Source of the DNA: Chryseobacterium indoltheticum
GTDB lineage: Bacteria > Bacteroidota > Bacteroidia > Flavobacteriales > Weeksellaceae
Assembly (NCBI RefSeq): GCF_003815915.1
Contig: NZ_CP033929.1
Span: 3,844,001 to 3,908,000 of the forward strand
Direction of reading: 5' to 3'
Length of the DNA stretch: 64,000 nt
The notes beneath the pieces are model-generated. The model saw nothing but the letters and a program-made list of their open reading frames with translations, did no database searches and was not told where the DNA came from. Positions within the stretch are counted from its first letter, which is position 1; each line of letters starts with the position of its first letter. The position numbers and the translations under genes are program-made. Positions 60,515-64,000 of the stretch are shown in pieces.

Positions 60515-61771
60515 ATGAATTTTGACCGCATAAAAGAGAAGCTTGAAATACTTGCAGATGCTGCAAAGTATGATGTTTCGTGCTCATCAAGCGGCGGAAA
60601 GAGAAAAAACAACGGTGGTTTGGGTGACAGCTCAGCAAGCGGAATTTGCCACACTTACACCGAAGACGGGAGATGTGTTTCGCTACTCAAAATTCTTTTG
60701 ACCAATCATTGCATTTACGACTGTATTTATTGTGTTTCCAGAAAATCAAATGATATTAAGCGTGCTGCTTTTACGGTGGAAGAAGTGGTCGATTTAACGA
60801 TAAGTTTCTACCGCAGAAATTATATTGAAGGTTTATTTTTAAGCTCAGGAATTTTCAAAGATGCCGACACCACAATGGAACGTTTGGTACGTGTTGCGAA
60901 AAAACTGAGAATTGAGCATAATTTCAACGGATATATTCATTTGAAATCGATTCCCGGAGCGAGTGACGATTTGATGAATGAAGCTGCGTTGTACGCAGAT
61001 CGATTGTCTGTAAACCTTGAAATTCCGACAGAGTCCGGACTTAAATTATTAGCACCTGATAAAAATCGTGAAGATATGCTTCAGCCGATGCGTGTCGTTC
61101 AGAAAGGAATTCAGCAATATAAAGACGAAAAGAAAATAATCAGAAGTGCTCCCAAATTTGCTCCTGCCGGACAATCTACTCAAATGATTGTAGGTGCAAC
61201 GAATGAAAACGATTTACAGATCATCAAAGTTGCCGATCATTTTTACAAAAATTACGGTATGAAACGGGTTTACTATTCGGGTTATATTCCTGTTACTGTA
61301 GATAACCGATTGCCATCAATTACTTCCGAAGTTCCTGTTTTACGGGAAAACCGTTTGTATCAGTCAGATTGGCTGATGCGTTTTTATGGTTTTAAAGCAG
61401 ATGAGATTTTAGATTTCAACATGCCATTTCTTGATTTGGAGGTAGATCCGAAATTAAGTTGGGCATTGCGACATCTGGATCAGTTTCCTGTAAATCTTCA
61501 AACTGCAGACTATAAAATAATATTGAGAATTCCCGGAATTGGTGTAAAAACGGCACAAAAAATCGTAAGCGCAAGACGTTTTCAGGTTTTGAGTATTGAC
61601 CATCTTAAAAAATTGGGAGCAGCGGTAAACCGCGCTAAATATTTCATTGATTTCACCTACGGAAATCCTTTTTTACGACATTTAACCGATTTAAATTTGA
61701 GGAAATTGATTATTGGTGGAAGTCAGTCTAAATTTCAAAATCAATTTTCACAGCAATTGAGTTTATTCTAA
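60515..61771 (+). CDS. Radical SAM protein of the TIGR03916 DNA modification/repair type
   Basis: This 418-residue protein has the radical SAM cluster motif CIYDCIYC (CxxxCxxC, about residues 67-74) after a conserved N-terminal block (GGKRKNNGGLGDSSASGICHTYTEDGRC). The C-terminal part has a helix-hairpin-helix motif (ILRIPGIGVKTAQKIVSARRF, about residues 340-360) as in DNA-binding proteins. This architecture matches the 'putative DNA modification/repair radical SAM' family, which is normally paired with a TIGR03915-type partner. That partner lies at 62473, after a toxin-antitoxin module. Confidence 0.88.
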   Translation: MNFDRIKEKLEILADAAKYDVSCSSSGGKRKNNGGLGDSSASGICHTYTEDGRCVSLLKILLTNHCIYDCIYCVSRKSNDIKRAAFTVEEVVDLTISFYRRNYIEGLFLSSGIFKDADTTMERLVRVAKKLRIEHNFNGYIHLKSIPGASDDLMNEAALYADRLSVNLEIPTESGLKLLAPDKNREDMLQPMRVVQKGIQQYKDEKKIIRSAPKFAPAGQSTQMIVGATNENDLQIIKVADHFYKNYGMKRVYYSGYIPVTVDNRLPSITSEVPVLRENRLYQSDWLMRFYGFKADEILDFNMPFLDLEVDPKLSWALRHLDQFPVNLQTADYKIILRIPGIGVKTAQKIVSARRFQVLSIDHLKKLGAAVNRAKYFIDFTYGNPFLRHLTDLNLRKLIIGGSQSKFQNQFSQQLSLF

Positions 61772-61847
61772 TTTTTACTAAATTTACATTATCCATATTT
61801 GCTAAATTTGGACATTGTTAATATTTTTGAATAAAAATCTAGTAAAA

Positions 61848-62078
61848 ATGAATGTAAGTTTCACGAAAAAACAGGAGGAATATATTTCTAATCAGATTGA
61901 ATCTGGAGATTTCCAAAATGCAAGCGAGGTTGTAAGAGATGCTTTACGATTGCATGAGATTTATCGTCATCGCCTTATTCAAGATTTGAAAGCCGAAATT
62001 GAAAAAGGATGGGAAGGAACCTCAAGTTCACGCTCTATAAAAGATATTATAAAATCTAATAAAGCAAAGCAGGAATAA
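61848..62078 (+). CDS. parD: ParD-type antitoxin
   Basis: A 76-residue protein with a ribbon-helix-helix start (MNVSFTKKQEEYISNQIESGDFQNASEVVRDAL) and a flexible, charged C-terminal tail for toxin binding. The ATG at 61848 is chosen over an upstream TTG, because it starts at the canonical RHH strand. Its TAA overlaps the toxin start by one base (TAATG). The antitoxin probably represses its own operon. Confidence 0.88.
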   Translation: MNVSFTKKQEEYISNQIESGDFQNASEVVRDALRLHEIYRHRLIQDLKAEIEKGWEGTSSSRSIKDIIKSNKAKQE

Positions 62079-62374
62079 TGTCTGAGAAATTTTATATTTT
62101 ATCAGAAGCTGCCGATCAGGATTTGGAGGACATTTTTAATTTTACATTAGATAAATTCGGATTTGATCAGGCAGAAAGATATCTACTTGAAATAGATTTG
62201 GTTTTTCAGAATCTTATTGTACATCTGGAATTAGGCAAAAGACGAAATGAAATAAAAGAAAATTTGTACAGTTTTACAAAAGACAATCACGTTATTTTTT
62301 ATCGAGTTTTAGACAATCACATTCGAATTGTTAGAATTCTCCACGGAAGTAGGGACATTCCAAACTATTTTTAA
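62078..62374 (+). CDS. parE: RelE/ParE-family toxin
   Basis: This 98-residue protein has the ParE fold pattern: ILSEAADQDLEDIFNFTLDKFG at the N terminus, a central LGKRRNEIKENLYSF and a C-terminal VIFYRVLDNHIRIVRILHGSRDI. ParE-type toxins poison DNA gyrase, RelE types cleave mRNA; the pairing with a ParD-like antitoxin favours ParE, but this is not certain. The module lies between the two radical-SAM pair genes. Confidence 0.88.
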   Translation: MSEKFYILSEAADQDLEDIFNFTLDKFGFDQAERYLLEIDLVFQNLIVHLELGKRRNEIKENLYSFTKDNHVIFYRVLDNHIRIVRILHGSRDIPNYF

Positions 62375-62472
62375 TTTAAATCATTAAATATTTATAGGAA
62401 ATTCTTCCTTCGTCAGAGTGACCAAAATTTTATAAAATCAATTTTCAAATCTCACATCTTCAAATTAAAAAA

Positions 62473-63231
62473 ATGACCACTCTACTCTACGATGGCAGTT
62501 TCGACGGACTTTTTACTGCAATATTTGAGGTTTTCGAATATCGTTATAAAGATGTGGAAATTTTTAGCAAAGAGAATTTTCAACAGGAAAATATGTTTGC
62601 AGAAATTCATGAAGTGATTACACAGCAGGAAAAATCTGAAAGAGTTTTAAACAAATTAGAACAAACCATCGAAAAATCAGGAATTAATCAATTACTGAAA
62701 GTTTTTTTGTCGGAAGATCAGGAAATGGAAAAGCTGATTTTATCTGCTGTACAACAATCTATCAAACATCCCGGAGAAAATATTTTGCAAAATTTTGCGG
62801 ATGAAGACATCCTTAAAATCTCAAAAATATGCAAATCGGTAAGCCGAGAAAGACATCGAATGACTGCTTTTGTACGTTTTGAAAAAATGCAGGACGACAT
62901 CTATTTTGCAAAAATAGATCCTGATTTTAATGTTCTGCCTTTAATAAGAAAACATTTTAAAGATCGTTACGCCGATCAAAAATGGATGATTTATGATTTA
63001 CGAAGACATTACGGTTTGTTGTATGATTTAGAAAACTGTGAATTCTTTTATCCTGATGAAAAGTTAGATTTAAACCAATATCAGCAAAAATTTCACGAAG
63101 AAGAAAAGAAATATCAGACGCTTTGGCAAAGTTATTTTACCAAAACCAATATTAAAGAAAGGAAAAATACAAAATTGCACATCCAGCACGTTCCAAAAAG
63201 ATATCGGAAATATTTGACGGAAAAATGGTAA
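62473..63231 (+). CDS. TIGR03915/DUF4130-type DNA metabolism protein
   Basis: This 252-residue protein begins TTLLYDGSFDGLFTAIFEVF, the family hallmark, and contains SRERHRMTAFVRFEKMQDDIYFAKIDPDFNVLPLI and a C-terminal HIQHVPKRYRKYLTEKW. Family members are the usual partners of the TIGR03916 radical SAM protein at 60515-61771. The pair is thought to act on DNA or nucleotides, by context only; some homologues carry a uracil-DNA-glycosylase domain, which is not present here. Confidence 0.85.
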   Translation: MTTLLYDGSFDGLFTAIFEVFEYRYKDVEIFSKENFQQENMFAEIHEVITQQEKSERVLNKLEQTIEKSGINQLLKVFLSEDQEMEKLILSAVQQSIKHPGENILQNFADEDILKISKICKSVSRERHRMTAFVRFEKMQDDIYFAKIDPDFNVLPLIRKHFKDRYADQKWMIYDLRRHYGLLYDLENCEFFYPDEKLDLNQYQQKFHEEEKKYQTLWQSYFTKTNIKERKNTKLHIQHVPKRYRKYLTEKW

Positions 63232-63377
63232 AAAATACTATTCTTACTTAAAGATTGAACTCCTACTGAGTTCTAATTGAGAGTCTTATCATTATCTACA
63301 AAGGTATCGCTCCTCCGAAGCTGTTCTTGGGAAATGGTAAATAAGTTTTACTAAAGTCAAATTTGACTTACAAAAGA

Positions 63378-63402
63378 AAAGCCGGGCTAAAGCCCGACTT
63401 TA
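63378..63402. terminator. Bidirectional terminator
   Basis: AAAGCCGGGC and GCCCGACTTT arms separated by four bases, with A- and T-rich flanks, between the convergent TIGR03915-type and GNAT genes. The remaining bases from 63232 hold no gene. Confidence 0.8.
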
Positions 63403-63412
63403 TCGATATTTT

Positions 63413-63859
63413 TCATAAAATTTTCTCGAAACAAATGCTGTTTTCAATTCCTGCGTATTGTCCGTAATTTGGAATAATGGCATAACCACATTTTTTATAA
63501 AGAGCAACTGCTTCTGTTTGCTTTTTGCCAGTTTCTAAAACTGTTTTTTCATAGCCCAATTCTTTTGTCCAGATTTCCAGTTCTTTTAAAACTGTTCTTG
63601 CAAAGCCTTTTCCACGATTATTAGGAATCGTAAACATTCTTTTTACTTCCATTGTATTATCGTAAATGGCTTTTATTGCTCCGCAAGCCACTGGTTTATC
63701 ATCTTCAAAAATTACAATACAGTTTTTCAGCAGATCAATTTTATTATACTGGTCGTAAAAAGCATGATCTTCGCCATCTATTTCTGCAAGATAAGCATCT
63801 AGTTTTTTGACGAGATTTTGAAAATCGTTATTTTCTGAAGTTGTTCTGAGGATTTGCAT
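63413..63859 (-). CDS. GNAT-family N-acetyltransferase
   Basis: This 148-residue protein has the acetyl-CoA-binding motif VKRMFTIPNNRGKGFARTVLKELE (about residues 72-95; R-G-K-G-F-A) and the C-terminal QTEAVALYKKCGYAIIPNYG. It would transfer an acetyl group to an amine; the substrate cannot be told. Its start is close to the window-edge gene on the same strand. Confidence 0.88.
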   Translation of the reverse strand: MQILRTTSENNDFQNLVKKLDAYLAEIDGEDHAFYDQYNKIDLLKNCIVIFEDDKPVACGAIKAIYDNTMEVKRMFTIPNNRGKGFARTVLKELEIWTKELGYEKTVLETGKKQTEAVALYKKCGYAIIPNYGQYAGIENSICFEKIL

Positions 63860-63894
63860 TTTATTCGGATATAAGTTTTTTTAGCAGATTTAAT

Positions 63895-64000
63895 TTAAAA
63901 ATTCACCACAAATTTTCTTTCATTAATCAACTCAGCAATCGCCAACATATCTTTTCCTATCAAACGGTCATCTTCAAGTTTATCAACTTTTGTACGAAGA
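63895..64000 (-). CDS. 3' end of an unidentified gene (cut by window edge)
   Basis: The reverse strand shows an open frame entering from the right edge and ending at TAA (63895-63897), with the last residues KLEDDRLIGKDMLAIAELIN and a short hydrophobic end (FVVNF). It lies 35 bases upstream of the GNAT start, so the two may be co-transcribed. The fragment is too short for identification. Confidence 0.6.
   Translation of the reverse strand, partial: LRTKVDKLEDDRLIGKDMLAIAELINERKFVVNF

Overview
The window looks like a chromosomal segment from a flavobacterium of the family Weeksellaceae, close to Chryseobacterium. The evidence is low GC, Bacteroidetes-type promoters (TTTG-N19-TAnnTTTG) in front of three tRNA genes, type IX secretion (T9SS) C-terminal sorting domains, Bacteroidetes protein families (DUF4403, 'GMMVY' end modules) and short double-glycine-leader peptides typical of that group. 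This assignment rests on sequence style and family content; no database search was run.

Layout. 1-6.3 kb: housekeeping genes (miaA fragment, yicC, gmk, nadA, folB) with two convergent six-cysteine double-glycine-leader peptides between nadA and folB, then a DUF4403 protein and an RDD membrane protein. 6.3-13.5 kb: tRNA-Cys, a glycine-zipper lipoprotein, a multi-spanning membrane protein, aroC, two thioredoxin-fold proteins, a YkvA-like protein and a fused UMP synthase (pyrE-pyrF order). 13.6-21.9 kb: cell-envelope genes: a peptidase-M1-like protein that lacks its zinc motif and ends in a probable outer-membrane barrel, two T9SS cargo proteins, and a 1087-residue outer-membrane protein.

22.3-42.8 kb is the accessory heart of the window. 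Two identical tRNA-Gln genes in the same orientation, each with its own promoter and terminator, bracket about 20 kb holding three paralogous operons. Each operon encodes a large secreted protein built of calcium-binding thrombospondin-type-3 repeats alternating with jelly-roll-like domains (1916, 1916 and 732 residues), followed 33-40 bases later by a 184-186-residue companion. The two 1916-residue proteins are nearly identical at both ends but carry different central modules. The companion of the first operon is interrupted by an in-frame TGA. A decayed DUF389 gene remnant sits upstream of operon 2, as the intact DUF389 gene sits upstream of operon 3, which suggests that operon plus DUF389 was duplicated as a unit.

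42.8-48.9 kb: menE-like ligase, ArfB ribosome-rescue factor, a deoxyhypusine-synthase-like protein without the catalytic lysine, a 48-residue conserved-looking protein, then about 1.5 kb of 228-238-base tandem repeats, each able to form several hairpins, an SDR oxidoreductase and an alkyltransferase-like (ATL) protein. 49-57.2 kb: htpG, recA, an MpaB-type protein, sucC and a ClC channel, separated by short tandem repeats with helical-turn periodicity. 57.3-60.3 kb: a tightly overlapping operon of HMG-CoA reductase, a 55-residue membrane protein, a DUF3298-like protein and DUF423. 60.5-63.2 kb: the radical-SAM DNA modification/repair pair (TIGR03916/TIGR03915 type), split by a ParDE toxin-antitoxin module. 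The window closes with a GNAT acetyltransferase and the 3' end of an unidentified gene.

The strongest candidates for an undescribed system are the triplicated modular surface-protein/companion operons between the tRNA-Gln repeats, and the structured repeat array at 46.1-47.6 kb.
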